Assembly (NCBI RefSeq): GCF_008365315.1
Contig: NZ_CP043506.1
Location: 867,001 to 931,000, forward strand
Direction: 5' to 3'
Length of the DNA: 64,000 nucleotides
Source: Acetobacter vaccinii
Lineage (GTDB): Bacteria > Pseudomonadota > Alphaproteobacteria > Acetobacterales > Acetobacteraceae
Shown here: positions 1-9,646 of the stretch, one piece after another
Layout: each line of letters begins with the position of its first letter
Numbering within the stretch: position 1 is the first letter of the stretch
Position numbers and translations under genes: made by a program
The notes under the pieces: model-generated
The model's input: only the letters and a program-made list of their open reading frames with translations
Database searches by the model: none
Told to the model about the DNA's origin: nothing

Positions 1-2
1 AA

Positions 3-842
3 CCCCACCCGGATTCCTGGAACCTGGGTCTGGACATGAACAAGGTCGGCCTGCCCGACAATGCTGAAGCCCGCACGGCTTTCATGAAGGACCTCAAGGG
101 CATGATCGTGGCCTGGGATCCTGAAAAGCAGCAGGCTGCCTGGACCGTGGACCACAAAGGTCCGTGGAATGGTGGGCTTGTGGCAACCGGCGGTGACCTG
201 CTGTTCCAGGGGCTGGCCAATGGTGAATTCCACGCCTACGACGCAACCAACGGTGCCGACCTGTTCAAGTTCGACGCCCAGAGCGGTATCATTGCACCGC
301 CGATCACCTACAAGGCCAACGGCAAGCAGTATGTCGCGGTCGAAGTGGGCTGGGGTGGCATTTATCCGTTCTTCCTCGGTGGTATTGCCCGTACGTCTGG
401 CTGGACAGTCAACCACTCCCGCGTGATTGCGTTCTCGCTCGACGGCAAGGCTGTTCTGCCCCCGCAGAACGACAAGGGCTTCCTGCCCGTCAAGCCGCCC
501 GCAAACTATGACACCAAGGTGACCGACAACGGTTACTTCCTGTTCCAGACCTACTGCGCCGCCTGCCATGGCGACAACGCTGAAGGTGCTGGCGTGCTGC
601 CCGACCTGCGCTGGAGTGGCGCTATCCGCCATCAGGATGCGTTCTACAACGTTGCTGGCCGTGGCGCGCTGACCGCCTATGGTATGGACCGCTTCGACAC
701 CAGCATGAACCCCAAGCAGATCGAAGATATCCGCCAGTTCATTCTGAAACGGGCTAACGAAACCTACCAGCGCGAAGTGGACGCCCGGAAAAACAGCTCT
801 GAAATTCCGGCTAACCCGACCATTGGCCTCACGCCGCAGTAA
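3..842 (+). CDS. adhA: PQQ-dependent alcohol dehydrogenase, large subunit (C-terminal fragment)
   Basis: This is the C-terminal part of the membrane-associated quinohemoprotein that oxidises ethanol to acetaldehyde in the periplasm; the reading frame is open from the left edge, so the start lies outside the window. The visible part holds the last beta-propeller blades (repeated tryptophan-docking-like sequence such as GGDLLFQGLANGEFHAYDA) followed by a C-terminal cytochrome c domain with one CAACH heme motif (bases 553-567). The next gene encodes the cytochrome subunit of the same enzyme, 48 bases downstream, so the two form the usual adhAB operon of acetic acid bacteria. The fused heme domain separates it from methanol dehydrogenases, which lack it. 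Confidence 0.95.
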   Translation, partial: PHPDSWNLGLDMNKVGLPDNAEARTAFMKDLKGMIVAWDPEKQQAAWTVDHKGPWNGGLVATGGDLLFQGLANGEFHAYDATNGADLFKFDAQSGIIAPPITYKANGKQYVAVEVGWGGIYPFFLGGIARTSGWTVNHSRVIAFSLDGKAVLPPQNDKGFLPVKPPANYDTKVTDNGYFLFQTYCAACHGDNAEGAGVLPDLRWSGAIRHQDAFYNVAGRGALTAYGMDRFDTSMNPKQIEDIRQFILKRANETYQREVDARKNSSEIPANPTIGLTPQ

Positions 843-890
843 TCCGGCAGTCATGACGTCATTCGGCACACAAGCGATACAGTGGTAAAA

Positions 891-2309
891 ATGATGATGA
901 AAAGACTAAAAGCCGCCCTCGGGGCGGTCACTGTCGGGCTTCTGGCAGGCACGTCCCTGGCCCATGCCCAGGGAACGGAAGAGGATCTGATCAAGCGCGG
1001 TGAATACATCGCGCGTCTGGGTGACTGCGTGGCCTGCCACACAGCCCTGAACGGTCAGAAATTTGCAGGTGGCCTGTCGATCAAGACCCCGATCGGCACC
1101 ATCTACTCGACCAACATCACCCCCGACCCCACCTACGGGATCGGGACCTATACGCTCCAGGAATTTGACGACGCAGTGCGTCGCGGGGTTCGCAAGGACG
1201 GCAGCTCGCTGTATCCGGCCATGCCTTACCCGGCCTTCTCGCGCATGACGCCAGAAGATACCAAAGCCCTGTATGCGTATTTCATGCACGGCGTGAAGCC
1301 GGTGGCGGAAAAGAACCGGGCTGAAGACATCACCTGGCCGCTGTCCATGCGTTGGCCGCTGTCCATCTGGCGCTCGCTGTTTGCACCGGCACCCAAGGCC
1401 TTTACCCCGGCCCCCGGCACCGATGCCGAGATCGCCCGTGGTGAATACCTGGTGACAGGACTTGGCCATTGCGGCGCGTGCCATACACCGCGCGGCTTTG
1501 CCATGCAGGAAAAAGCCATGGACGCCGCTGGCGGGCCTGACTTCCTTGGTGGTGGCGGTGTCATCGACAACTGGGTGGCCCCGAGCCTGCGCAACGACCC
1601 CGTTGCAGGTATCGGCCGCTGGTCTGAAGATGACCTGTTCTACTTCCTCAAGTCCGGCCGTACCGACCACTCCGCCGTCTTTGGCGCAATGGCCGACGTT
1701 GTGGGCTGGAGCACCCAGTACTTTACGGATGACGACCTGCGCGCCATCTCCAAGTACCTGAAGGCTCTGCCGCCGGTGCCGCCCTCACGCGGTGACTACA
1801 CCTACGATGCCTCCACCGCTCAGGCGCTGGATGCTGGCAACTTCTCGGGCAACCCGGGCGCCAAGGTGTATGTTGAACAGTGCGCCATGTGCCACCGTAA
1901 CGATGGTGGTGGCGTGGGCCGTATGTTCCCGCCGCTGGCTGGTAACTCGGTTGTCGTGACCGACAATGCGACCTCTGTCGCGCACATTGTTGTCGAAGGT
2001 GGCATCCTGCCGCCGACCAACTGGGCACAGTCCGCTGTGGCCATGCCGGGTTACAAGACAGCTCTGTCCGACCAGCAGATTGCGGATGTTGTCAACTTCA
2101 TCCGCACCTCCTGGGGTAACAAGGCTCCGGCTAACGTAACGGCTGCTGACATCCAGAAGCTCCGCCTGGATCACAACCCGATCCCCGTGGCTGGCTGGAA
2201 CAACCCGACCGCCCAGACCGCAACCTGGGGCCTGTTTGGGCCGCAGCCTTACGGCGCTGGCTGGACGTTTGCACCGCAGACCCACACCGGGGTTGATAGC
2301 GAACAGTAA
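891..2309 (+). CDS. adhB: Alcohol dehydrogenase cytochrome c subunit (triheme)
   Basis: This subunit takes electrons from the PQQ/heme large subunit and passes them to ubiquinone at the periplasmic face of the membrane. The 472-residue protein opens with a signal peptide (KRLKAALGAVTVGLLAGT, cleavage near AHAQ). It carries three CXXCH heme motifs: CVACH near residue 46, CGACH near 194 and CAMCH near 330. Length and heme count fit the AdhB family. I chose the ATG run at 891; an in-frame GTG nine bases upstream is possible but has no better ribosome site. The gene follows adhA directly and is closed by a strong terminator, so it is the last gene of the operon; the small AdhS subunit is not here. 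Confidence 0.95.
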   Translation: MMMKRLKAALGAVTVGLLAGTSLAHAQGTEEDLIKRGEYIARLGDCVACHTALNGQKFAGGLSIKTPIGTIYSTNITPDPTYGIGTYTLQEFDDAVRRGVRKDGSSLYPAMPYPAFSRMTPEDTKALYAYFMHGVKPVAEKNRAEDITWPLSMRWPLSIWRSLFAPAPKAFTPAPGTDAEIARGEYLVTGLGHCGACHTPRGFAMQEKAMDAAGGPDFLGGGGVIDNWVAPSLRNDPVAGIGRWSEDDLFYFLKSGRTDHSAVFGAMADVVGWSTQYFTDDDLRAISKYLKALPPVPPSRGDYTYDASTAQALDAGNFSGNPGAKVYVEQCAMCHRNDGGGVGRMFPPLAGNSVVVTDNATSVAHIVVEGGILPPTNWAQSAVAMPGYKTALSDQQIADVVNFIRTSWGNKAPANVTAADIQKLRLDHNPIPVAGWNNPTAQTATWGLFGPQPYGAGWTFAPQTHTGVDSEQ

Positions 2310-2332
2310 GAGCCTGCCTCTTCCTGCTCCGG

Positions 2333-2402
2333 CCCTTCCCTTCGGGGAAGGGTCACCCTCACGAAAAAGCACCGTGGCGTATATCGCTGCGGTGCTTTTT
2401 TT
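2333..2402 (+). terminator. Double hairpin terminator after adhB
   Basis: Two consecutive hairpins follow the adhB stop. The first is an 8-bp stem CCCTTCCC/GGGAAGGG closed by a very stable TTCG tetraloop (2333-2352). The second is an 11-bp stem with two G-T pairs (GCACCGTGGCG with CGCTGCGGTGC, 2369-2396) followed directly by a run of T. The second has the classical Rho-independent form on the plus strand. Confidence 0.85.
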
Positions 2403-2530
2403 ATACCCTCCTGCACCCTGATGAACGCGGCTTGGGCGCATACAAACCCGCCGGGCATAACCCGCCGCCCTATGGCCCACATGCCAAGGCATTGCGATGG
2501 GGAGCCCGGCTCCTCATATCACTGGGTGAT

Positions 2531-3199
2531 ATGCCTCTGCTGACCCCTCAACCCTCTCTGGCGCTGGACACAGCCCAGACCGCACACAACACGCTGCCGG
2601 ATACGCTGGCCGCTATTGGGGCCTGTACGGCCTGCGCCGCAAAGCTGCCCTTAGGGCCACGGCCTGTTGTGCATGCCTTCCCACAGGCACGGCTGCTTAT
2701 TGCAGGCCAGGCCCCCGGACGGCGCGTGCATGAAACCGGCATTTCCTTCAACGATGCCTCGGGCGAGCGCCTGCGAGGCTGGCTGGGCATGGACCACGCA
2801 ACATTCTACGATTCAGGACTTGTCGCGCTGGTGCCCATGGCCTTCTGCTATCCTGGCGTGCTGCCCAAAGGGGGCGACAGGCCACCGCCGCCACTCTGTG
2901 CCCGGCTATGGCGCAGGACGCTGCTGGCCCATATGCCCGACATCAGGCTGACGCTGCTGGTCGGCTCCTATTCCCAGAACCATGTGCTGGGCAAATGCAG
3001 CGTGTTTGAACGCACTCTACATTTTCAGGATTTTCTGCCTCAGGGGTATTTTCCCCTCCCCCATCCCTCCTGGCGGACCGGACAGTGGGAGCGGCATACG
3101 CCAGAATTCGGGCAGACTGTTCTTCCCGCCCTGCGGCAGGCAGTCGCAACCGCGCTGGGTAGGCCAATAACACCGCAGGCCATCGCCCATACGCTGTAA
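2531..3199 (+). CDS. Uracil-DNA glycosylase family protein
   Basis: The 222-residue protein belongs to the uracil-DNA glycosylase superfamily. It has the early motif GQAPGRRVHETG (the GxxPG type found in the active-site loop), a second conserved stretch SFNDASGERLRGWL, and a C-terminal HPSWR in the place of the family's HPS leucine-loop motif. It also has a short N-terminal CTAC cysteine pair, but I do not see the four cysteines of the iron-sulfur family 4/5 enzymes, so repair activity is not assured. I chose ATG 2531, since residues upstream of it look non-coding. It stands alone between the adh terminator and a convergent transporter gene. Confidence 0.75.
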   Translation: MPLLTPQPSLALDTAQTAHNTLPDTLAAIGACTACAAKLPLGPRPVVHAFPQARLLIAGQAPGRRVHETGISFNDASGERLRGWLGMDHATFYDSGLVALVPMAFCYPGVLPKGGDRPPPPLCARLWRRTLLAHMPDIRLTLLVGSYSQNHVLGKCSVFERTLHFQDFLPQGYFPLPHPSWRTGQWERHTPEFGQTVLPALRQAVATALGRPITPQAIAHTL

Positions 3200-3246
3200 A
3201 CCTGTGTGGCTTCAAAACCGACTGACTTTGACATCAGCCCCCTCCG

Positions 3247-5481
3247 TCAGGAGAAGGCTTTGTCGAGATAGGGGGAGGACGCGTCAAAGAAAGCCCGGTT
3301 GCCGTTCAGTTCTGCCTCGATCACCCGCAGGCTTGCCAGCGCCCGCAGCATTTCCTCACGCACGGACAGGTTGGTTTCTGTCCCTTCCAGCAATGCCAGA
3401 TGCTGCACGGCCAAGCCCGTTGCGCGGGCAGTGCGCCCATACTGCCCGCCATAACGCCCGGTAAACCGCTGCATGCGGTGCATCATGGCCCAGACAGCAC
3501 GCTCGGCCTCGTCAGGCAGGACGCCTCTGGCCAGAATATCGCGCAGCCGCAGCAGGTTAATCTCTATCGTCATGCCCGACAGCACCCCGACCAGATACTG
3601 GGTCAGAACATGGGTGTCGGCTGTATCCCCCGCCATGGTGGTCAGGCGCACAAAGCCTTCCACGTTACGACCAATCACATCGGACATGGGGGGCAACCTG
3701 TGCTGCCGGGCCAGCAGGCGCAGGCGGCGCAGAATATCCACGCGGATGTCCCACCGCAGAGCCGCGGGGTCATTGGGCAGGAAAACCCGATACATCCACA
3801 CACAGAACACCATGGCCAGAAAGAGCGGCATGGCGGTGTTGAAGAACATGAGCTCATTCATCCGGGCCTGATTATCCGGACCGATCAGAATGGGCATAAA
3901 CAGGTTATACGCCACCGCCGCCAGGGCCAGTGGTGGCCAGGCAAAGGCCAGCCCACCCACCAGCATGGGCAGGCTTAAACAGAGGGCCAGCATTTCATAA
4001 ACCGTGGGGTTTGCCACCACCCACAGGTCAAACACACAGCACACGCCAATGCACCACACTGTCCCGCGCAGAAACGCCTGTGTGGCCAAGGCGGGCTGAT
4101 CCAGCGTGGAAAACAGCGCGCAGACAATGGAGGCAAACATCATGAAGGTCAGCCCGTCGGGCCAGCCTGTCGTGATCCAGATAACCCCGGCGAAGAAAAT
4201 GGTAACCGAAGCCCGCAAGCTGTTGAGAAACGCCAGTCGCCAGTCCCGGTACGAACGCATGGGATAGCGAAAGGAATCATGGGGCTGGGGGTTACGGCTC
4301 ATTTCAAACTGGTCAATGGCCTGCTGCAATTCGTCCAGCAGGCCGACAAGCTTGTGCAGGATCTGCCCCTGCCGGGAAATAATAGCCTCCTGCGTCAGAT
4401 CAACCGGCGGGCTGGTGGCCAGCACCATCTCCTGCTCCAGGCAGGTGGCGGCAAACTGCCGACAGGTGGCGCGCAGGCTGGTCAGGTCAGCCAGAACCGG
4501 GGCAACTGGGCTGTCCCCCTCCAGCCGGGCAGGTAGGGTTTGCAAAAAGGCTTTGACCTGTCCGGCTATGTTTTCATACTCCGGGCCATGACTCTGGGGC
4601 ACATCCACCAATGCGCCAAGGTCCAGCCCGCGTGACATCAGCACCGTTATGGCCGCAAGGGCGGCACGGGCGTGATCGCCTTCGTGCTGGCGCTGCCCCA
4701 TTTCAATTTCGGCAAATTCCACCTGGTCGCTCAGCGCCACAATGGTGGAAAACACGGTGGGGGACGAGGCTATGGCCTCCCTGTCCCCCGACAGCAGGCG
4801 TGTCAGTGCAGGAATGGCCCCCCTCAGAGCCTGCACAAAATTGGTGGACAACCGCCCCCGTGCCCGGGCACCCAACTGGTACTGGAACAGGGAGGACACG
4901 GTTGTTTCCACCACAATCCCAAGCGTGATGTAGGTGGCGCGTGCCATGGCAATCTGGAAAATATTGTCCGGAGCGGCCGCACCATCCAGCGCGATGATGA
5001 CATAGGTAAACCCCGATGCTCGCATGCCGTGAATACGGTAATTGGTCATGGCCGCCGGGCCGGGCAGCAGCGTACCTACAAAGCAGAAAAAGCCGATACC
5101 GGCCGCCACCCAGAAAATATACAGCAGGGGCGACTGTGGCATGGTGCCCACCAGCACAAGGGCACAGATTGTCCCCACCACCATGCCAAACATATGCCAC
5201 CGCGCCTTGGCGATGGATTTGCCCCGCGTACCCTGCGCCACCATCCACACTGTCAGCGCGGCCCACTGCGGGCTGCCGAGCTGCCACCACAGGGCGATCC
5301 CAAGGGCAATAAGCGAGGAAATGGTTGTCCGCAGCGCATATCCGAAGGGCAGAAGCCCTGGGGCAAACAGCCAGCGCAAATGGTCCATCTGGCGGGGCGG
5401 GCCTTCGCCCATCAGGGCCTGTCGGATAATTTCCCCGATGGACTGAAAAAGCCTGCGGGTGGACACCGCGGCGCTTTTCAT
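3247..5481 (-). CDS. FUSC family inner-membrane transporter (AaeB / fusaric-acid-resistance type)
   Basis: This 744-residue protein has the two-lobed FUSC layout. A first cluster of hydrophobic helices lies near residues 40-190, followed by a long soluble region. A second, similar cluster (FLNSLRASVTIFFAGVIWIT onward) lies near residues 415-540, followed by a cytoplasmic tail. Members export aromatic acids or other toxic organic acids by proton exchange, usually with a membrane-fusion partner; none is adjacent here. The substrate cannot be read from sequence. A perfect 18-bp palindrome lies about 80 bp upstream of the start and may be a repressor site. A second FUSC gene of different sequence lies near the right end of the window. 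Confidence 0.85.
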   Translation of the reverse strand: MKSAAVSTRRLFQSIGEIIRQALMGEGPPRQMDHLRWLFAPGLLPFGYALRTTISSLIALGIALWWQLGSPQWAALTVWMVAQGTRGKSIAKARWHMFGMVVGTICALVLVGTMPQSPLLYIFWVAAGIGFFCFVGTLLPGPAAMTNYRIHGMRASGFTYVIIALDGAAAPDNIFQIAMARATYITLGIVVETTVSSLFQYQLGARARGRLSTNFVQALRGAIPALTRLLSGDREAIASSPTVFSTIVALSDQVEFAEIEMGQRQHEGDHARAALAAITVLMSRGLDLGALVDVPQSHGPEYENIAGQVKAFLQTLPARLEGDSPVAPVLADLTSLRATCRQFAATCLEQEMVLATSPPVDLTQEAIISRQGQILHKLVGLLDELQQAIDQFEMSRNPQPHDSFRYPMRSYRDWRLAFLNSLRASVTIFFAGVIWITTGWPDGLTFMMFASIVCALFSTLDQPALATQAFLRGTVWCIGVCCVFDLWVVANPTVYEMLALCLSLPMLVGGLAFAWPPLALAAVAYNLFMPILIGPDNQARMNELMFFNTAMPLFLAMVFCVWMYRVFLPNDPAALRWDIRVDILRRLRLLARQHRLPPMSDVIGRNVEGFVRLTTMAGDTADTHVLTQYLVGVLSGMTIEINLLRLRDILARGVLPDEAERAVWAMMHRMQRFTGRYGGQYGRTARATGLAVQHLALLEGTETNLSVREEMLRALASLRVIEAELNGNRAFFDASSPYLDKAFS

Positions 5482-5561
5482 GCCGCACCCTGCGTGACTG
5501 TGCTGTTCGGTAATGCTGCCATGCCGTTTTTCTTACCCTATGGGATCGGAAAAGCGTATTC

Positions 5562-5579
5562 ACAGCTTGTACAAGCTGT
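5562..5579. promoter_or_regulatory. Perfect 18-bp palindrome, candidate operator of the FUSC gene
   Basis: ACAGCTTGTACAAGCTGT is an uninterrupted inverted repeat located 81 bp upstream of the minus-strand FUSC start and between two genes of the same direction. It contains TTGTAC, which could act as a minus-strand -35 element. A dimeric regulator such as a MarR- or TetR-type protein is a reasonable guess, but no regulator gene is adjacent. Confidence 0.45.
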
Positions 5580-5585
5580 CCTGCG

Positions 5586-5623
5586 TTCTGGCCTGTGCCC
5601 ACTTGGGCAGACACAGGCCAGAA
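5586..5623 (-). terminator. Hairpin downstream of apt
   Basis: A perfect 12-bp stem (TTCTGGCCTGTG with CACAGGCCAGAA) begins 8 bases after the apt stop on the minus strand. It lacks a T tract, so it may be a weak or Rho-assisted terminator or an mRNA 3' end stabiliser. Confidence 0.5.
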
Positions 5624-5631
5624 GGATGGGC

Positions 5632-6168
5632 TTACTCGTCGTAGGACAGCAGGGTGGTGACGGGGATATCGCCCAGGCGGGCGCGGCCGCCAAGGCCGGT
5701 CAGTTCCACCAGAACAGAGGCTGCAACAACGTCGGCCCCGGCCTTCTGCAACAGGGTGGCAGAGGCAGCCAGAGTGCCGCCGGTTGCCAGCAGGTCATCC
5801 ATAATCACCACGCGCTGGCCGGGCTGCACCGCATCATGCTGGATTTCCAGCGTATCGGAGCCGTATTCCAGATCATAGGTGTGGGACACGGTCTTGCCCG
5901 GTAGCTTGCCACGCTTACGCAGCATCAGCATGCCGCAGCCCAGCCGGTCAGCCAGAGGGGCGGCTGTCAGAAACCCGCGTGATTCCACCGCTGCCAGAAT
6001 ATCGGGCTTGAAGGGGGCTACCTGCCGGGCCAGACGCCCCATGGCCATCTGCCAGGCATCCGGGTTCCGCATCAGTGTGGAAATATCGTAAAAAAGAATA
6101 CCCGGCTTGGGAAAGTCGGGAATGTGGCGGATGTAATGCTTGAGGTCGATCTCCTGGCGTGCCGTCAT
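5632..6168 (-). CDS. apt: Adenine phosphoribosyltransferase
   Basis: The enzyme salvages adenine with PRPP to make AMP in the cytoplasm. The 178-residue protein has the family hallmarks: an N-terminal [13 protein letters not shown] segment, AAVESRGFL around residues 60-68, and the PRPP-binding loop [14 protein letters not shown] near residues 120-133 with its paired acidic residues. Length matches the usual 170-180. It begins at ATG 6168 and stands between a hybrid kinase and the FUSC gene, separated from both by more than 140 bp, so it is probably its own transcription unit. Confidence 0.95.
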   Translation of the reverse strand: MTARQEIDLKHYIRHIPDFPKPGILFYDISTLMRNPDAWQMAMGRLARQVAPFKPDILAAVESRGFLTAAPLADRLGCGMLMLRKRGKLPGKTVSHTYDLEYGSDTLEIQHDAVQPGQRVVIMDDLLATGGTLAASATLLQKAGADVVAASVLVELTGLGGRARLGDIPVTTLLSYDE

Positions 6169-6457
6169 GGCCTGCGCGGTCCTTCTGTCTGCGCCGCCTG
6201 CTGGCGGACATGTTGCACCCTTGCCGTTCGTTCCCCCGCACCCTTTGTCCTGCCGGAAAACATGCCTGTTGGCTTGGCAAACGGCCCGCTCTATCCCGCG
6301 CGTGCAGGTTCCGCAAGGGCTGCCCCTTTGGCAAGGGGACTGTGCCCGCCCCCGGATGCAACAGAAAAAACCAGCATTATGGCCAGCTTACAGGGCAAAA
6401 CGTGCCTCTCGGACACCCCACCCGGCGGACTTGACCGTTTTTTGAAAACTGCACCCC

Positions 6458-8713
6458 TTAGCTCGCCGCCCGCGCACCAAGGGCCATGGTGACAGCCTCC
6501 ATCAACCCATCACGGCGGAAGGGCTTGGCCAGCAGGCAGGCATTGGCCACACTGCCCGGAGGTGGCTGGGAATCCGCTGTTAGATCACCCGACATATAGA
6601 CCACAGCCGCACCCGGATAACGCTCAAGCACCACACGCGACAGGGTTATGCCGTCCAGCGGGCCGGGAAGCTGGATATCGGTCACCAGCAGATCCAGCGT
6701 ACCTTCCATCCCGGCGGCCACGTCAAAGGCCTGTTCACCATCTCCTGCCTCCAGCACCTTGTGGCCGCTCATGCTCAGAATGGTCACAACGATATCGCGG
6801 ATGGCAGCGTCATCCTCCACCACCAGCACCTGCAAACTGCGCTCGTGCGGTTTGCGGGGCGGGGTGGGGGCCTCCTGCCGTGTCGGCACCGCAAGGGCCG
6901 GGGTTTCCACCCTGGCCTCGGCCGCAGCACGGGGGAGCCATAGGGAGACTTCCGTCCCGCTGGCCCGGCCCGTGGCCACCACAACACGCCCCTGCACCTG
7001 TTGAGAAAACGCCAGCACCATGGCCATGCCCAGCCCTGTGCCTGCCCCTTCCCGCTTGGTGGTAAAAAACGGCTCAAACAGGCGGGCCAGCACGTCCCGC
7101 GTCATGCCGCTGCCGCTGTCTATGACATCCAGCCGCACCCAGTCCCCCGCAGGCAGAGGGGCCGGGTCGGACACCACACGCATGGCGCGCCCTTCCTCCA
7201 CCGGCAGGCTCATCAGATCCGCATTGACGGAAAAGGTGACATTGCGCGCCGTGATCCGCAGCCGCCCGCCCGACGGCATGGCGTCACGCGCATTAATGGC
7301 CAGATTGAGCACCGCACTTTCAAGCTGTGCCGGGTCTGCCCGGACAGGCCAGACCTCCCCTACGGATTCGCAATCCACCACAATGCGCGGGCCGATCACA
7401 CGGCCCAGCAACCCGCCGAGGAAGGAGAACAGGTCGGACAGGCGCAGGCAACCCGGCTCCCCACTCTGCCGGCGCATAAAGGACAGCAACTGCCCTGTCA
7501 GCGCCTCGGACCGATGGCCCGCATGGGCGGCAGCGGACAGATAATCCTGCCGCTGGGCCACCTGTTCGGGCTGGTCATGCTCTGCTGCCAGTTCAAGATT
7601 ACCCAGAATAACCGTCAGCAGGTTTTTAAAGTCATGCGCGATCCCTGCGGTCAACTGGCCCAGAGCGCGCAGCTTCTGCGCCTCACCCAGCGCGCGCTCA
7701 CTGCGCAGGCGCATGGTAATATCGGCCGCTGTCAGCACAAAGCCCCGCTGCTCGGCGGCACCATCGGGGGCAAAAAAGACCGTGCGGCACAGTTCCAGAT
7801 CAGCCCCGTTGGTGCCCTTGCATTCCACCACCACGGGCGGGTCGGGCTGCTGGCGGGCCAGGCTGGCCTCAACATGTTCCAGCGGTTCCAGCATGGGCAT
7901 GCCATCCACCACCAGCACGGCACTCAGGGCATTGTAAGGCAGGCCTGTACGCAGGAAATTCTTTTCCAGCCCCAGCACGGCAGTCAGTTGCTCGTTCCAG
8001 TGCCACAGGCGGCCATCCGCCCCGAACACCGCAACCCCAAGGCTCAGGCTGTCCAGTGTGGCGCGCAGTCGCAAGGCCAGATCGCGCGATGAGGTCTCGG
8101 CCCGTGCTGCGGCAAGGGAGGACCGGTCAAGCACCCAGCCTGCCGAAACAAGGCTGAACACACCTGTCAAAATCCCCAACAGGCCAAGCCTGCGCTGCCA
8201 GCTTGTATTACGCAGCATGTTGGCCACGCGGTCTGCCTGATCAATCGTGCTGGCACGGCTGAGCATGGACAGGTTCTGGTCCAGACTGGCCAGAACCTGC
8301 TCGCCCCCGTCAGGCATGCCCTCAACAGCAACCGGCCAGGCACTTATGGTTTCAAGCTGCTTGCGGACATTGGCCAAAGGCTCAACCCGCCCGCCGCTTT
8401 CACGCATCTGCACTGAGCGGAATGCCTCAAACCCGCTCAGACTTTCCGAAAGCTGGTGGATGGCCTCCGTATAGCACGCGGCATCGGGCTTCTGCTGGTG
8501 TGCAAGCCAGGCATAGTGGCATATGCGGGCATCGCTGGTGGCATGGTGCAGCCCACGCAGGTAACTGCCTGCCGCCGTGCTCTGGCGGTCCAGATCACCA
8601 TGGCGGACCATTTCATTACCCAGTTCGATGCCCATGGCACCAAAGGTCACAATCAGCAGGCCTGCGCCGATAAGGGCCAGCACATGGGCCCGTCTTGCGG
8701 GATGCCGTGGCAT
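6458..8713 (-). CDS. Membrane-bound hybrid sensor histidine kinase
   Basis: Domains in order over 751 residues: a first membrane helix (about 10-30), a periplasmic sensor region of about 145 residues with no recognisable fold, a second membrane helix (about 175-195), and a PAS domain (about 215-330). A HisKA domain follows, with the phospho-acceptor His near residue 360 in GIAHDFKNLL. Then come a HATPase domain (N box NLAINARDAM, G box GTGLGMAM) and a C-terminal receiver with VVEDD and phospho-acceptor Asp in LLVTDIQLPG. I chose ATG 8713, which has AAGGAG ten bases upstream, over a GTG three codons earlier. No response regulator or phosphotransfer gene is adjacent, so the output partner is unknown. 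Confidence 0.88.
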   Translation of the reverse strand: MPRHPARRAHVLALIGAGLLIVTFGAMGIELGNEMVRHGDLDRQSTAAGSYLRGLHHATSDARICHYAWLAHQQKPDAACYTEAIHQLSESLSGFEAFRSVQMRESGGRVEPLANVRKQLETISAWPVAVEGMPDGGEQVLASLDQNLSMLSRASTIDQADRVANMLRNTSWQRRLGLLGILTGVFSLVSAGWVLDRSSLAAARAETSSRDLALRLRATLDSLSLGVAVFGADGRLWHWNEQLTAVLGLEKNFLRTGLPYNALSAVLVVDGMPMLEPLEHVEASLARQQPDPPVVVECKGTNGADLELCRTVFFAPDGAAEQRGFVLTAADITMRLRSERALGEAQKLRALGQLTAGIAHDFKNLLTVILGNLELAAEHDQPEQVAQRQDYLSAAAHAGHRSEALTGQLLSFMRRQSGEPGCLRLSDLFSFLGGLLGRVIGPRIVVDCESVGEVWPVRADPAQLESAVLNLAINARDAMPSGGRLRITARNVTFSVNADLMSLPVEEGRAMRVVSDPAPLPAGDWVRLDVIDSGSGMTRDVLARLFEPFFTTKREGAGTGLGMAMVLAFSQQVQGRVVVATGRASGTEVSLWLPRAAAEARVETPALAVPTRQEAPTPPRKPHERSLQVLVVEDDAAIRDIVVTILSMSGHKVLEAGDGEQAFDVAAGMEGTLDLLVTDIQLPGPLDGITLSRVVLERYPGAAVVYMSGDLTADSQPPPGSVANACLLAKPFRRDGLMEAVTMALGARAAS

Positions 8714-8876
8714 ATCAGGCACGCTCCTTTTCCATCCGCCACGCGGGGTCGTGCCGCGCGTGGTCCATAAGCCGAACCTGCCCTACCACCCGGTACGGCC
8801 CCCTGCCAGCGTCACCTGCAGGATAGCCCCTGCACCACGGCGCGCAAGAGCGCCAGCTCCTGCCCGCCCCCCGTTT

Positions 8877-9623
8877 CTAACGGGGCTGATCGGCCACAGC
8901 GGCAATACGGGCATGCCGCCACAGCCACAGGCCCAGCACGCCAGAGACCACAAACAACCCGGCTCCCAGAACATACTGCCACGCAGCACCAACCTGCACG
9001 CCCGAACCCAGCAATACTGTCATAGCGTTCTGGGGCAGCGCGCCCACGATGGTAGCAATCACAAACGGTGCCACACGCATGCCCGACAGGCCGCCCAGCA
9101 AGTTCAGCAACAATGCAGACCCCACCGGTAGCAACCGCAGGGTGAGAATACTCAGAAAAGGCTGGGCAGTCATAAAACCATCCAACCGGGCAAAACGTGC
9201 CCCCAACTGCCGCTGCGCCCAGTCTCGGCCACCCCATCTGGCCCATAGAAAACCCGCCAGACACCCGAGTGTGGAGGCCACCGTAATCAGCCCCAGCCCA
9301 CCCAGCACACCATAGGCAAGCCCTGCGGCAAACCCGGCCACCTGCCGGGGCAGACCAAAGGCGCACCACAGTGTCGCCCCCGCCAGAAAGAGCATGCAGC
9401 CTGCAAACCCCTGCCGCCCCTCTGCCGCACCATCGAGCACATGCTGCAGGGCAGGAACATGGCGCAGCCATAGCGCGCCCAACACCAGCACCAGCAGCAT
9501 GAGCAGGGGGCGGATCAGCACCGTTGCAGTGCGGGCATAGCGGGAAAAAGCAGGTTCCATCCCCTGCGCTGGTACCATCTTCTTGCCGCGCCCGGCAAGC
9601 TGGCTGTAAACCCGTGCCACCAC
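8877..9623 (-). CDS. TVP38/TMEM64 (VTT/SNARE-associated) family membrane protein
   Basis: The 248-residue protein has several hydrophobic helices and the VTT-domain core: [28 protein letters not shown] glycine-rich helix, then GRDW, and [19 protein letters not shown]. The family belongs to the DedA-like superfamily of membrane proteins implicated in lipid movement or transport; the exact role is unknown. The gene precedes the hybrid kinase gene on the same strand with a 160-bp gap and is divergent from ctaA with only 23 bp between starts, so promoters must overlap the coding regions or the start lies further in (internal ATGs exist in the first 30 codons). Confidence 0.8.
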   Translation of the reverse strand: MVARVYSQLAGRGKKMVPAQGMEPAFSRYARTATVLIRPLLMLLVLVLGALWLRHVPALQHVLDGAAEGRQGFAGCMLFLAGATLWCAFGLPRQVAGFAAGLAYGVLGGLGLITVASTLGCLAGFLWARWGGRDWAQRQLGARFARLDGFMTAQPFLSILTLRLLPVGSALLLNLLGGLSGMRVAPFVIATIVGALPQNAMTVLLGSGVQVGAAWQYVLGAGLFVVSGVLGLWLWRHARIAAVADQPR

Positions 9624-9646
9624 CCCAGGAAGACCAGAAGGCCGCC

